A DNA stretch of 64,000 nucleotides, from assembly GCA_031761405.1 (NCBI GenBank), contig JASEVX010000008.1:75188014-75252013 (forward strand), written 5' to 3'. Source of the stretch: Serripes groenlandicus. Taxonomy: Eukaryota > Mollusca > Bivalvia > Cardiida > Cardiidae. The stretch's first letter is position 1, and every line of letters starts with the position of its first letter. Below the pieces are notes generated by a model that searched no databases, had not been told where the DNA came from, and saw only the letters and a list, made by a program, of their open reading frames with translations. A program made the position numbers and the translations under genes. Of this stretch, positions 33,690 to 44,555 are shown piece by piece.

Positions 33690-33930
33690 TTTCACGCCGT
33701 TTTCAACAATTCTTCAGTCATATCTCGGGGGCCAGTTCACCTACTCATGTGTTTCCTGGCTTTCTCACACCAGTAATCCACACAACATTCTTTCCAAGCA
33801 ATTGGCTGCTTTTCCACATAGACTCTTCGCGCATTAGTTAAAGACAAATGACGCTTGTCACAATGACTTTTGTCAAACAATTGAAAGAGTGTTGGCCGAG
33901 ATTGTGTTCGAACTCACAACCCTGGATTAA
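33690..33930 (-). mobile_element. SINE family A, minus strand (copy in duplication 2)
   Basis: tttcacgccgttttcaacaa, tatctcgggggccagttcac, aagcaattggctgcttttcc; degenerate B box gagttcgaacacaatc when read on the minus strand. It retains the 3' core that the sister copy lost. Confidence 0.78.
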
Positions 33931-34004
33931 AAAGAAATAAACTCCAACTGTATTGATTTATGTCGGACAAGGTTTAATTATCTGTTCATATTTTAGATTT
34001 CATG

Positions 34005-34232
34005 TTAACCCTTTCCCTCATATAGATGCTTTTTGACATCTCTGCAGTAGATGACTTTTTGAAAACATAGTGACAAAATAAAGAAATTGCTCAAAACGAG
34101 CAATTTCTCCTTTTGCCACAATGTTTTTCACTCTTAGTCATTGGTTATCCATTCAATTATAGAGATTTTCTATTTGACAAAATATGTTCAAAATCGTCTG
34201 CTGCAGAATTGTAGTATGCGGGAAAGGGTTAA
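34005..34232. mobile_element. TTAA-MITE, full-length reference copy (228 bp)
   Basis: TTAA at 34005-34008 and 34229-34232. Left ccctttccctcatatagatg; right agtatgcgggaaaggg. The arms include ctctgcagtagatgactttt / gttcaaaatcgtctgctgca. An inner perfect hairpin, gaaattgctc / gagcaatttc, lies around 34082-34108. No ORF. The CCC...GGG ends and TTAA target match piggyBac-type elements. Confidence 0.9.
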
Positions 34233-34589
34233 TGTCTGGAGAATGGCAAAGGGATGGTTCATTTAGATTTCATCCAAATTCAAATGGTACGTTGAATAGA
34301 TTATGTCTGATGTAGATTTCTTGTATCTGAAGTATTTACATAAATTGCATAATTAAAGAAATATGTTGTTTTGGTGCACGATCAGCGTAAAATATTGTGG
34401 GAAAAGGTGAACATATGCACTGTAGTTTCTCCTTTCCACAACATATTGTCTAATCTATCCTTAATTATGTTTCCATAATATTGAAGACGGCGTAAAACAT
34501 ACACAAGTTATTATTCCAATGTTCCTCCCCGGATGTTTCCTTTAACATTAAGTGCGTTTTTAATTGGGTTCCAATTGATTTCTGAATAT

Positions 34590-34815
34590 AGCGGCAGCGC
34601 ATCCGCCTCTGGTGTTGGAGGTGGCGTGTTTCGATCCATGGTCAGATCAATACCAAAGACTTTAAACATGGTAGTTATGGCTATCCTCGTCACTCAGGGT
34701 TGCGGGGTTAGCATTACAACTGACTGGCTCGTGTTGGGATAAATAGACCAGTAGTCCAGGAAATGCCGTGATATAACTAAAAAGTTGTTGATATCGGCGT
34801 TAAACATCAAGCAAT
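34590..34815 (+). mobile_element. SINE family C
   Basis: Degenerate head with ggcgtgtttcgatccatggt; body tcactcagggttgcggggtt agcatt; tail gccgtgatataactaaaaag and tgttgatatcggcgttaaac. The pre-tail is partly deleted (agaccagtagtccaggaa). Confidence 0.8.
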
Positions 34816-34945
34816 GTTTCACTTCTGAATATCAAGCATGTTTTTATCAATTTTCCAGCCATTTCACTTTAAACAATTTTCCACATGTATACACATGAGA
34901 AATAATATATGATTGTAACGCTACTTTTCCAATACTGTCTTTACA

Positions 34946-35180
34946 GGATGAGAATTTCAGATGAGAGAGCGGACGCAGACCAGACTGACAAACCATCGAC
35001 CAACGACGGATTAACTATATGAACGGAATAATTGATGTTATTCATGTGGTAAGAACTTTAGTTATTCATTGTTTTGCATATTTTAATAATTCTTAAACAT
35101 GTATGTCACCATAATTTTACAGGATAATAATTTCAGATAAGAGAGGCGACGCAGACCAGACTAACAATTTCAGTCATTTT
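34946..35180. repeat. Two-copy tandem duplication, about 174 bp
   Basis: tttacaggatgagaatttca (34940) and tttacaggataataatttca (35114) are both followed by gacgcagaccagact and, further on, attgttttgca and taataattctta. Each starts after an acceptor-like tttacag, but the frames carry stops, so I do not call exons. Confidence 0.65.
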
Positions 35181-35734
35181 ATTGTTTTGCACATTCTAAT
35201 AATTCTTATTATAATGATTGACTACTCATTGCGACTTGTGTCATTCGTCTCGCACCAATGTGCTTATCATCAATAAGGCAGTTGACTTTGTTAGCGTTTA
35301 GGCAATATTATGAACACTCTCTAAGCGAAAGGTGTATTATGGAATATAGTTGAAACTATGCAATCATGCTTGGCATGAATTGCACTTAAACCAGTCTCAA
35401 AATTGGACCAAAACCATTTTGGCATTCCATTGAGCTTATGCTGTTTCAATACTGTCTGCCGACCCACTTCTTTAATGCTTAAGAAATGTTAATGAACTTG
35501 GTTGTTGATGTGCACAAAATAAATTTGGATCAAATCTGATCAGGCATTCTAGCATACATCCCCCAAAACATTTTGTGTGTGTATTTGATAAAAAGTTTTT
35601 TTTTTGTCGTATGTAGAGTAACCAGCTAGTCCATGTTCCTTTGACAGCCTGGATGTCTGCTCTTCTCTGATAAGTGATACATTCTCACAGGAGCCCTACA
35701 CAGAAAGGGTATAGAAAACAGCTCAAGGTATTTT
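35181..35734. other. No feature recognised
   Basis: 5' neighbourhood of the exons at 36.2-36.9 kb. No convincing upstream exon was found. Confidence 0.4.
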
Positions 35735-36010
35735 TTAAACCTTTTTTCACATACAACAAATCTGCAGCAGATGACTTCGAAAACATCTAGGCAAAAATGT
35801 GAAAACTTTGTGGCAAAAGGACAAAACTTTGAAAACATCTCTGAAAATACATGGAAAATGAAGGTATAATTTATGAAAAAAGTTGAAAATATTGTGGCAA
35901 AAGGACAAAATGCTCAGTTTGAGTTAGCTCTGTTCAGTGTTATAATCATATCTGTTTAAAAGTTGTCTGATACATGTATTTGCTTCTGTCTGTATGTGGG
36001 AAAGGGTTAA
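35735..36010. mobile_element. TTAA-MITE, full-length, internally rearranged
   Basis: TTAA at 35735-35738 and 36007-36010; right end ctgtatgtgggaaaggg. Larger than usual (276 bp) because gtggcaaaaggacaaaa occurs twice (35809, 35897). Confidence 0.78.
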
Positions 36011-36175
36011 TTGTTTATTGATATCGATGACATTTCGGGACTGTGTTGCAGACAAATTTTAAAACATAATACACTGACTGTTCTAATATCAGTTTGAGAC
36101 ACTTTTTGTTTTATGCACTTATAGTTTTTTGGGGGGATTTTACACCATTCTCAACATTATTTATGTTATCTATAG

Positions 36176-36376
36176 GCAACTAAACACTTTTTGATGTGCT
36201 TAGGGATGAATGATTTCCTTTTAACTATTGGGGGTGCGAAATATGGAGAGCCAAATACAAATTACACTTTTACGTTTGGAATTCCTAAAGTTTCATCTGT
36301 TTCAACGAAAAATGTACACTTCTGGGACATTAACACTGGTAGTTCGTATCTTGAAAAAAAATGTCAGAGACTTCAA
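36176..36376 (+). CDS. Putative exon of unrecognised extracellular-type protein, part 1
   Basis: A 201-bp stop-free stretch between acceptor ttatctatag (AG at 36174-36175) and donor gttaagtt (GT at 36377), phase 0-0. It encodes 67 residues including GEPNTNYTFTFGIPKV, NVHFWDINTG and a C-terminal KKCQRLQ. An alternative acceptor at 36203 (gtgcttag) is possible. The following exon at 36668 starts in the same phase, which supports a real splice. The N-glycosylation-like NYT and the beta-rich composition suggest a secreted or ectodomain segment. I recognise no family. Immediately upstream is a TTAA-MITE. Confidence 0.5.
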
Positions 36377-36382
36377 GTTAAG

Positions 36383-36645
36383 TTAACCCTTTCCCACATG
36401 TAGACACACATTGATGCATATGCAGCAGACAACTTTTGAAAACATTGCGACAAACGTAGAAAAAATGTATTGCGCAGAATTGGACCCCGATTGATGACAG
36501 ATTTATATCTACTCATGGATGAGTCTACTAAATATTGAGAAATATGTAGCAATAGAATGTAGACCAGGATAAACATAAATATAAAGGCTGATCTTGGTCT
36601 ACACTCATAATGATTAATTTCTCCTTTTACCAAAATGTCTTGTAT
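36383..36645. mobile_element. TTAA-MITE inside the intron, 6 bp after the donor
   Basis: TTAA at 36383, then ccctttcccacatgtagaca and gcagcagacaacttttgaaa. The right arm is decayed (taatttctccttttaccaaa). It fills nearly the whole 291-bp intron 36377-36667. Confidence 0.72.
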
Positions 36646-36667
36646 GGCATGACTCCTATCATTTTAG

Positions 36668-36869
36668 GTTCATCATGAAGAAAACCCAGGATCAACAACA
36701 ACTTTCAATGATGAAAGCAACGATACCTATGTGAATGGTCTGGCCGTATGTGTACAAGTAGAACTGCAGCCCGGCAGGGCAAACTCCATTCATTTGGAGT
36801 TGGTGTCCATCTCATCCCTGGGATACCTTGTCATTGATGATCTAGCAGTTAACGATGTAAAATGTCCTC
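36668..36869 (+). CDS. Putative exon of unrecognised extracellular-type protein, part 2
   Basis: 202 bp between acceptor tcattttag (AG at 36666-36667) and a consensus donor gtaagtat (36870), starting in phase 0 and ending in phase 1. GC-richer than its surroundings and open in one frame (67 codons). It encodes NDTYVNGLAVCVQVELQPG, HLELVSISSLGYLVIDDLAV and DVKCP. The VIDD-x3-N...C ending recalls the end of MAM-like beta-sandwich domains, but this is only a resemblance. A phase-1 exit is what EGF-type downstream exons would need; none was found within the next few kilobases. Confidence 0.58.
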
Positions 36870-37039
36870 GTAAGTATAAGAGTCGCATCTGGTGATTTGG
36901 GCTCTTATTGAACCACCATAAAAGGATCATATGCATGTATAGCTAATATTTGGTTAAAACTGGTATTTTGTCAAAAAGATGCATCTAAGACTGCATTAAA
37001 TGCAATTGGAGTGCACAGGCACAGGCTCACTTTAGTCCT

Positions 37040-37135
37040 CACTGTACACAGGCCAAGTGGTAAGTGTTGGGGAGATGGTTCGGGCATCCCAGGTTTGATC
37101 CCCAGTTACAACACGGTAGTCTTGGTGGAATGCCC
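37040..37135 (+). mobile_element. tRNA-like SINE head, decayed
   Basis: ccaagtggtaagtgttgggg and B box aggtttgatccccag, then ggtagtcttggtggaatgcc as in family B. Tail missing; a TTAA-MITE follows. Confidence 0.5.
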
Positions 37136-37187
37136 ATAGGAATCACTTCTCCGTTATCTGTCCATCTGTCGGTCATACTGTGACTGT

Positions 37188-37339
37188 TATAACCCTTGCC
37201 CACATACAACAAATCTGCAGCAGACTCCTTTGAAATTATCAAGGTCAAGCTCATGGGCAATTTCTTCTTTGTCACATTGTTTTTAACATTCATCTGCTGC
37301 AAAAGTGTCAGAATGAGTCTGTACCAAGGAAAGGATTAA
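37188..37339. mobile_element. TTAA-MITE, shortened copy
   Basis: taacccttgcccacatacaa caaatctgcagcagac to attcatctgctgcaaaagtg; right TTAA at 37336-37339. About 150 bp, centre deleted. Confidence 0.7.
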
Positions 37340-37444
37340 TCACATGTTGTGTCAATGTTACCAGTAGACTGATAATAATGACAATAATGAATATCATAAA
37401 CAAATATACATATGTGTCACATGGAAAGAAAAACATGCAACCAG

Positions 37445-37565
37445 TTCAGGGCTCAATCTCAGGACCTCTCATTTTCAGGGAGTGTAATCTACCGACTAAC
37501 CGGGCCGCTTCGAGTTCTCTCTCCAAATGTATACAAGTTCGGATTGTGACATGCACCCCTGCTAG
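37445..37565 (-). mobile_element. SINE-like family E, minus strand
   Basis: Read on the minus strand, gcggcccggttagtcggtag looks like an A box and cctgagattgagccct a weak B box. The flank ttgtatacatttggagagag and the end tttttctttccatgtgacac match the copy at 38840-38965. Confidence 0.5.
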
Positions 37566-37599
37566 ACTAAAAATTCTTTCTTGAAATTTGGAATTACAG

Positions 37600-37960
37600 T
37601 CCAAAGGATGTCATAAATCACACCGCAAGCGCTGTTATACTGACCAAGCAGTGCTGTCATGGTCCCATGTTGAGCTCCAATATCACTGGGAGAGAAAAAC
37701 ATGCAGAATTAACTATTTGGCGAGAAAAGTCAAAGTTCCATACAAGGGAGTCCGGGTTCGATATCATTGCTATTTCCGAAAAGAACACTTGGTTATTTTA
37801 CGTGCCCGGTGTATATAACCTATACAAGCGAGGTTATTTTTCCTGGAAAGGATCAGTACTTTTCCTCTAGTTGAGTGGGAGACGCTTAAAAGCACCATTT
37901 ACATTTCCAGAACCCTGACAGTCCAGTGTGTTTAGCAATGGACTACCCCGCCACTCGAAT
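37600..37960. other. Decayed repeat mosaic
   Basis: agagaaaaacatgcagaatt and aagttccatacaagggagtc recall family E. The segment aagcgaggttatttttcctg gaaaggatcagtacttttcc looks like a dispersed repeat. Short open frames here (76 and 67 codons) show no domain. Confidence 0.3.
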
Positions 37961-38373
37961 ACATCCGTAATGGGATATTGTCAATATATTTTGACGTAAT
38001 AGTCCTTTCAATAAGCAAATGCATTAAGACACAAAATCGCAAGACAGATTAGTGTTCTTCACATGTTATGTACTGTAGATCAGTCAGCCTGTCCGCGGAT
38101 GTATTTGGTATACTTTGAAGTAATATTTACAGTAACTTACATAACCAGAGAGTAATTGCACATACAAATTGGAGAACGAAAAAGGGAGCTTACCGCCTTA
38201 ATAAAGGCTCAAATATCCAACATAGTTTAACAGTTGTCTCCCTTGATTATATTAACTGCTGTCATACTGCGAGACTTCATGCATCTTCATGATAACGCGA
38301 ATACTCTTTAAATCTCTAAACTTGCGCGAATTCATACACCTACAATATGAGCCGTGTCAAGGAAACTAAGGTC
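37961..38373. other. No feature recognised
   Basis: No exon or repeat identified. Confidence 0.4.
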
Positions 38374-38579
38374 TTAATCATTTTACACATACAGCAAATT
38401 TGCAGCAGACGGCTTTGAAATCATCTTGACAAAAATACGGAAAATCTCTATAAACTAATGTTCTAGTATAACGATTGAAAACATTGTGACAAATGAGCAA
38501 TTTCACATTTTTCACAGTGGTTTCAAAGGTCGTCTGCTACAGAGGCGTCTGAAGGCGTCTGTATGTGGGAAATAGTTAA
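38374..38579. mobile_element. TTAA-MITE, full-length, diverged
   Basis: TTAA at 38374-38377 and 38576-38579; catacagcaaatttgcagca, gtcgtctgctacagaggcgt, ctgtatgtgggaaatag. Confidence 0.78.
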
Positions 38580-38839
38580 TGATGTTCCTTAACGGGACCA
38601 TAGAAAGGTATATTGGCGTTATTTCGGGGCTACAGTTCTCGGTTTTATATCAAAAGAGGCGTTGAGGGCTATATTACATATTTATATGGAAAGTGAACAT
38701 TTCTGTGAGACTGAACAGATATACAGGTTCGCAAGAAACTACACTTTTTGCATATGTATAATGATGTATAATGTTTTGTGTCATTCAAATATGTACGCAG
38801 TAATTCACGCATGCTACTATTAGAAGCAAATTTCCCGTA

Positions 38840-38965
38840 TTAACTGTGTCACAGGGGAAGTAAAACTAAATATCGAACCCTGGACATTTCGCTTTCAGGG
38901 CGAGTACTTTACGAACTGAGATAACCTGGGCGCTTACAATCCCTTATTGTCTAAATTGTGTACAA
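38840..38965 (-). mobile_element. SINE-like family E, minus strand, copy 2
   Basis: gtgtcacaggggaagtaaaa, atcgaaccctggacatttcg ctttcagggcgag, acgaactgagataacctggg, and gtgtacaaattcggaccacg. Better B box (gggttcga) than the 37.5-kb copy. Confidence 0.5.
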
Positions 38966-40570
38966 ATTCGGACCACGACACAAAATTAAAGATTTTACAT
39001 CACGGTAAACCACGTCACGCGGTAGCTTACATTTTGGTTTTGCTTACAAAAAGATCCAGATCAGCGAGCGCTTTTGTGCAAACTTGGCATAATATTCCTG
39101 TTCAGAAACTAATTGTATTCACATTTCGAAATACCCTGATAGACGAGATTCCAAACATATCGTAGAGCATTCCAACTTCGTGATTATCCTAGGTTCTTAA
39201 CGTCATTAGAAAGCACCAGAAACTCTTAGTATAGATTATTGTGCTATATTTAAAAATGATATATACTAACCAATTTGCACATTTAAGTTACAGATTGTTA
39301 TATTTACTTTCAGTTAAAATCTGCAACTCTATCTCTTTGTCATGCATTATCTAGAAAAAATGAATAAGCTATCTCTATTTTCGCTTTTCTCCACTACTAT
39401 TCCTTATTGTTATGTGGTCATTTCGTAAAATATCTACCAATAACCAGGAAGCTGATGTAAATGAGAAAAAAAGTCTATGTTTTTATATATTTGTCTTTTT
39501 AAATGATATGTACAAGATGGACATATTTTCTTTTGTAAATAAAATCTATCAATCTAATGTTCTCAACCTTTTTCTCGGTGAGTTTCTTGTGGCAGTCAAC
39601 TGTCAAGTGTTGCAATATTTTCAGATGTCTAAATATTTCTTTATTCATTGGTAGCGTCGTTCTTTAAATGCTTCTGGTAACGAATATAGGAGACCCGAGT
39701 AAACAATTGGGTCGTTACTGAAATTGATATCATTAGCTTTGAATGTTGCTTTTTTTTCTTGTTGATTAGTTATATTTCTTAACCAAATCAATTGTAGTTT
39801 GAACAGTTCTCAAGGTAAACCAACGTTGGGACCTTGTCGACTAGTGTAGAACCAGAGCAACATGCGCTCACCACGCAGATTGATCGTGTTCTGCACTTTT
39901 CGTCCATTAGTCAAAGAAGGTTTCAAGATATTTGTACATTAAGATCAGATTCCTTAGGTTGATCAATCTTTATCTCCACTTGTAATACAAACGCAAAGGT
40001 TATTTTTAATTAAGCACCGCCTATTCGTGTTATTTCTATTTGTTCGCAGATTATGAATTCCATAAAGCACAGAGGACCATAGCGGATAGATGACGACACT
40101 GGGCATACCACAGGAGCGAAGATAGTGATTGCTACGACAGACCGAATGACAATCAAGTAAAGAGTGAATCTGACAATATCGTATTTCAAACGGAAGCACC
40201 AACCAGAATACAGAAAAACAGAAATGAACAAGCCACAAGCCTTTTAACCACCCTTCTTAGACATAAATTGGTCTTGTTACTTGTCTGTTAAGTCTGTTGT
40301 GACTACACTTCCTGCCTTTCATCAGAAGTTTCATCTAGTGATTCAGTATAAACAGACCAAAATCGAAGGTTCTAGTAAGACTCGGCGTTTGCTGTATATA
40401 GCTGCAGTTTGACGCCGTTAACAACATTAGTTCAGCTAAAGTAAATGTGTTTTAGAGATGTTCTGTGTTGTTCGAAATCCAGAACAAAATATTTAGCAGT
40501 GTAAGTCCCCAACATTAAATATGGCATTGACAAATAAAAGGCGAAATGTGGAAAGTTACTAAAAGGAAAT
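38966..40570. other. No feature recognised
   Basis: AT-rich. The open frames (72-91 codons) have no domain signature or splice context that I trust. Confidence 0.4.
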
Positions 40571-40574
40571 ACTA

Positions 40575-40690
40575 AATTGAGATTAAACACCGTTTTTAAA
40601 GGTATGTCATGGTGGTCAGTTCACCTAATATGTGTTTCCTGGCTTTCTCGTACCAGTACTCCCACACGAAACTAAACCTAGGCAACTACC
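40575..40690 (-). mobile_element. SINE family A tail, minus strand
   Basis: attaaacaccgtttttaaag, catggtggtcagttcaccta, gtgtttcctggctttctcgt, ccagtactcccacac. Truncated before the head. Confidence 0.7.
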
Positions 40691-40734
40691 TACCTTCGTC
40701 CTACATACTATAGTTGGTAGATTGATCGATTGAT

Positions 40735-41025
40735 TTGTGTTTTACGACTTTTTGAACAATTTTTCATTCATATCACGGCGGCCACATCACCTTCTCATAT
40801 GTTTCCTGGCTTTATCACACCAGTACTCCACATAACATACGTTCCAAGCAATTGGCTGCTTTTCCACATAGACTGTTAGCCCAATGGTGAAAGACAAATG
40901 ACGCTTGTCGCAGTGACTTTTGTTAAACGGCGGAAAGAATGTTGGCCGAGCGGGATTCGAACTCACAACCTCTGGATTGACAGCTCGCGTCGCTACCAAC
41001 TGATATACTGGGGCTCGGTATTGGT
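40735..41025 (-). mobile_element. SINE family A, near full-length, minus strand
   Basis: Tail ttttacgactttttgaacaa, then tatcacggcggccacatcac, caagcaattggctgcttttc, gacgcttgtcgcagtgactt. Head on the minus strand: tatatcagttggtagcgacg (A box) and gttgtgagttcgaatcccgc (B box). About 290 bp. It sits next to the tail copy at 40575-40690. Confidence 0.85.
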
Positions 41026-41029
41026 GAAA

Positions 41030-41930
41030 GACATTGACTCCGAAAGAATGAACGACCGAACCGTCGTTTGAACCTACTGGATGACCCTCGTTGTTTGCAA
41101 ACATACCAGCTTCAGGGAGTCAGTTCGTAACGAGCTGTCTCACCTGAAATTAGTACTGTTTATATCTTAGTTAAACATTCCATAACTCGTTTAACATGAA
41201 GAATGGCTTCTGAACATGGAAGAGTCTACTTTAGGAAATTCGGCGCTGAAAGAGTTAACATTTGAAGATCACTTTTCGAGTGCAGTGGTCCGAATGATGA
41301 CATCGAGAGTCCATGGTTAATACATCGTCACGATACATGTCATGGGTGACAACCCGCGTAATCCGTAACGTCACTTTCCAGTGTGTGGTAATAGTTACTT
41401 CCCTTTCTGTTGTTACGTTGAAATAACAAAAGCACTGTAACAAATTAATCTTATTTTATAAAGCTTGCGCTTGCCATAATATTTAATTGTTTTATACATA
41501 TACTTAGTATAATCACCAATCTGTTAAATTCACTTTTTCTACATTGTTCAAAGTACATCCTATTTATTTCCTTTTCTTTGGAATCGGACAGTAATGGGAT
41601 GTTATTGTATCAATTCATTTTAAATAAAATAAAAGGTATTATCCTTTACCAATTGTAGCACCAAACTCATTAGGGAACGGGAGTACGCGAGAGAGTGTAT
41701 GTGTGTTGTTTGTGTGATTGATAGAGACCTTGGCAATTGTATAAAACATGTATATTATTGTTAAATTCTTGACGATGTACTTTTCGAATAAGTTATTCTT
41801 TATTATCTGTTCTGTGGATGCATTAATCTACACTCGTACGCTACAATGACGAATATACAAAAAGGGTGTGTGTTAATTGTAGGGACTGTCTTTAGGTTGA
41901 CGATATATTTCTCGATATGTTTGTTTGTTT
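41030..41930. other. No feature recognised
   Basis: Short gagagagtgtatgtgtgttg stretch near 41690. Otherwise nothing. Confidence 0.4.
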
Positions 41931-42075
41931 GTATGGTGCCTTAATTCAATCTACCAGTTTACCAGTCATAACCATTGTAATGCGGCTTCCTGAGTAAATT
42001 ACTAGTACTGCTGGTAAACTTAACCTGACAAAAGCACATCAGTCGTAAGGGTATCCCTGCATTAACGCCAATACA
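41931..42075 (-). mobile_element. SINE family C tail fragment, minus strand
   Basis: gtatggtgccttaattcaat, gtaatgcggcttcctgagta aattactagtactgctggta, acctgacaaaagc. 3' fragment. Confidence 0.55.
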
Positions 42076-42239
42076 TTTCATGGATTATCATATTAACACG
42101 ATGCATAGCCTTATTCATTACCACACTTTACAGTATGTGATAGTTACTTACGTTTTTACACCATTGTTACCCATATTGGTCTGCATTCAGTGTAGCAGTT
42201 TCGAAGGTCATGCTAAGGAATGATTCGTACCTGTGGTGA

Positions 42240-42465
42240 TATTTGTTTGTTTATATGGTGTTTACGCTGTCCTCAACATAGTTCAACTATATTGCGGCGT
42301 TTCCTTCGTAAGTTACCAGTAATGCTCGTCCATTTATCTTCACACCAGCGAGTCAGACATAACCCTAAGCCAACAACCCTGAACGCAAAAGAGTGAAAAC
42401 CATTCCTACCACCTTTAAAGTATTTGGTATGACCCGGTCGGGGATCAAACACGCGGCCTCCCGTA
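42240..42465 (-). mobile_element. SINE family C, near full-length, minus strand
   Basis: tatggtgtttacgctgtcct caacatagttcaactatatt gcggcgtttcc is the 3' core. The body has cttcacaccagcgagtcaga, and the head has accatttggtatgacccggt with B box tgtttgatccccgacc read on the minus strand. Confidence 0.8.
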
Positions 42466-42557
42466 ATCTATCACTACAACGCCGAGTCAGTCGCCAGAGT
42501 TGAAAAAGCTGTAATTTGTTTATGTTTGACTTTACTCCCGAATATTGACCATCGTAA

Positions 42558-42630
42558 GTCATGCTTAGGCTGAGACGGGTCGATACTTTACGCAGAGTCC
42601 ACAATGTTGGTTTTCTCGTAGAACGGCTCA
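42558..42630. mobile_element. GAGC-ended MITE, end fragment
   Basis: catgcttaggctgagacggg tcgatactttacgcagagtc cacaatgttggttttctcgt agaacggctca. Only about 73 bp of one end. Confidence 0.8.
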
Positions 42631-42634
42631 TATA

Positions 42635-43954
42635 TATACCAACTTCAAACTGAATGCATGACGATACGTTGTTATAGAAACAAACTTATCCTGCTAGTAA
42701 TTAGATTTTGTCCGCTTTTCTAAAACACAATTTTAACACTAATCGTTATAATTCTGTGTATCTAAAGAAAAATAGTGCATCGATCAGAATAATAAATTCG
42801 CAAGCTGAAACTTCGAACGAGACAAAGAACCGGTGATGACGTTATTAACAGTGGAACTCTCTAGATACTATAACATTTGGAACATCATTTATTGCGCTCC
42901 TTTGATCATCTCGAAAAGCATTCATACGTTTCAAGTATTATTTACCTTTGCCGTACAGTTTGTATTATCCTGGCGAGTATCAACATACATAAAAACAACG
43001 GAGTTGATTTTCAAATATTGGGACTACATGCTTGAGCTATTGCTTTTAAACTAATTATTTATCAATAAATATTATTTTTATTTTGTGAATTTTTTAATGA
43101 GTCATTTCCCAGTATTTATTGACTTGGTCAATCATGAGGAAGTTACCTAGTAAACTACCAAGCAATACATGCGTGTTCTGTTCTATTACATGGAAGTTTC
43201 TAAGTATAAATAGGACTGGTTTACTTCAGTCAGTGAGGTCGGCTTCTATGTTGAGGACTTACTGGTTAGTCGAAGGCCCTTACGATCAGGAACTGCCAAG
43301 CCAATTACTATTATGTACATATTATATGAAACTCATAATTGTGTTTGACTAATTACAAAACAATTTCCCCCATTTACAGGATTCTCCAAAAAATCTCAAA
43401 AGGTCGGTTATATCAGGCACAGCAGATTTAAATTGCAATACATAAAATACATTGCAAGCTATAAAACTTGTTTGCGATGAATTGTACATCTGTATAAAGG
43501 ATGGCGTTTTACAAATAGGAAGAAAGGAACACAAACGAACATGGAGGTTATATGAAGAAGAAATAACCAGTATTTCCTGGAAAGCGTTGTTGGTGTGTTT
43601 GAAAAAATTAAGGGGGCCTTGAAGCTTTATGACAGCTCAGAAAGAAATCTGAAGATTTAACACATATTTGAATTATTTTTTTCATATTTTTTATTAACAC
43701 CGTTTCTGAACAGCCAAGTGTGAAAACAGATTGCAACTATATGTTACCACGTAGAAGAAAACAAATCTGACTTTTTAAATATTGTATAAAAGGAAGCTTA
43801 CAAACTCATTATTATATGTTTCATATTTTCTTTTAACATAACATAACATACCATGAACTTTAATACTCAAACCGACAGGTACATGAGTGTTATAACAAAG
43901 TCATATATTTACAATTTCAATTTCACCGTGACCTGGTGTGATAAACTTTACTAA
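42635..43954. other. No feature recognised
   Basis: AT-rich DNA. Short open frames only, without domain features. Confidence 0.4.
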
Positions 43955-44433
43955 AATAGAGAGAGAGAGAGGAATAGAGACAGAGAGAGACAGAACGAGA
44001 CAGAGAGAGAGAGATAGAGAGAGAGAGAGTGATAGAGAGACAGACAGACAGACAGACATAGAGAGTGAGGCAGACAGAGAGAGAGAGAGACAGACAAAGA
44101 GAGAGAGACAGACAGAGAGAGACAGACAGAGAGAGACAGACAGACAGAGAGCCAGACAGACAAACAGACAGACATAGAGAGAGAGAGAAAAACAGAGAGA
44201 TATAAAGACAGAGAGAGAGAGGGAGAGAGACAGAGATAGAGAGAGACACGCACACACAGACACACAGACAGACAGACAGACATACACACAGACACACAGA
44301 CACACATACACAGAGAGACAGAGATTCACTCAGACAGACATACATACAGACAGACAGACAGACAGACAGAGACATACAACAACAGAGACAGTGAGGAGAG
44401 AGAGACTAACAAACAAAGACAGAGATAGAGAGA

Positions 44434-44493
<60 letters not shown>

Positions 44494-44555
44494 CAGAGAC
44501 AGAGACAGAGAGACAGAGAGATACAGAGAGAGACAGGGAGAGACAGAAAAAGAGA
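43955..44555. repeat. GA-rich (purine) compound microsatellite, about 600 bp
   Basis: (GA)n, (GACA)n, (CACA)n and (GAGACA)n blocks: left (ga)n/gaca, centre cacacagacacacagacaga (about 44250-44310), right (ag)n then (acagag)n (44430-44515). The reverse-strand Leu/Ser/Val frames are artefacts. Confidence 0.97.

Larger units (their letters stand above)
33185..34003. repeat. Segmental tandem duplication, about 410-465 bp, two copies
   Basis: Copy 1 about 33185-33535 and copy 2 about 33590-34003 share gattctactggaaaatgg at the left and ctgtattgatttatgtcgga at the right. Each contains a minus-strand family-A SINE, so the SINE insertion preceded the duplication. Confidence 0.75.

Noticed and set aside
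34946..35020. Candidate exon after tttacag
   Set aside because: Only a short frame ending in a stop; the duplicated copy at 35121 has an early stop; no donor in phase.
35650..35710. Candidate exon upstream of the 36.2-kb exons
   Set aside because: A short open stretch between weak splice-like sites; the phase cannot be tied to the next exon and no conserved residues are recognised.
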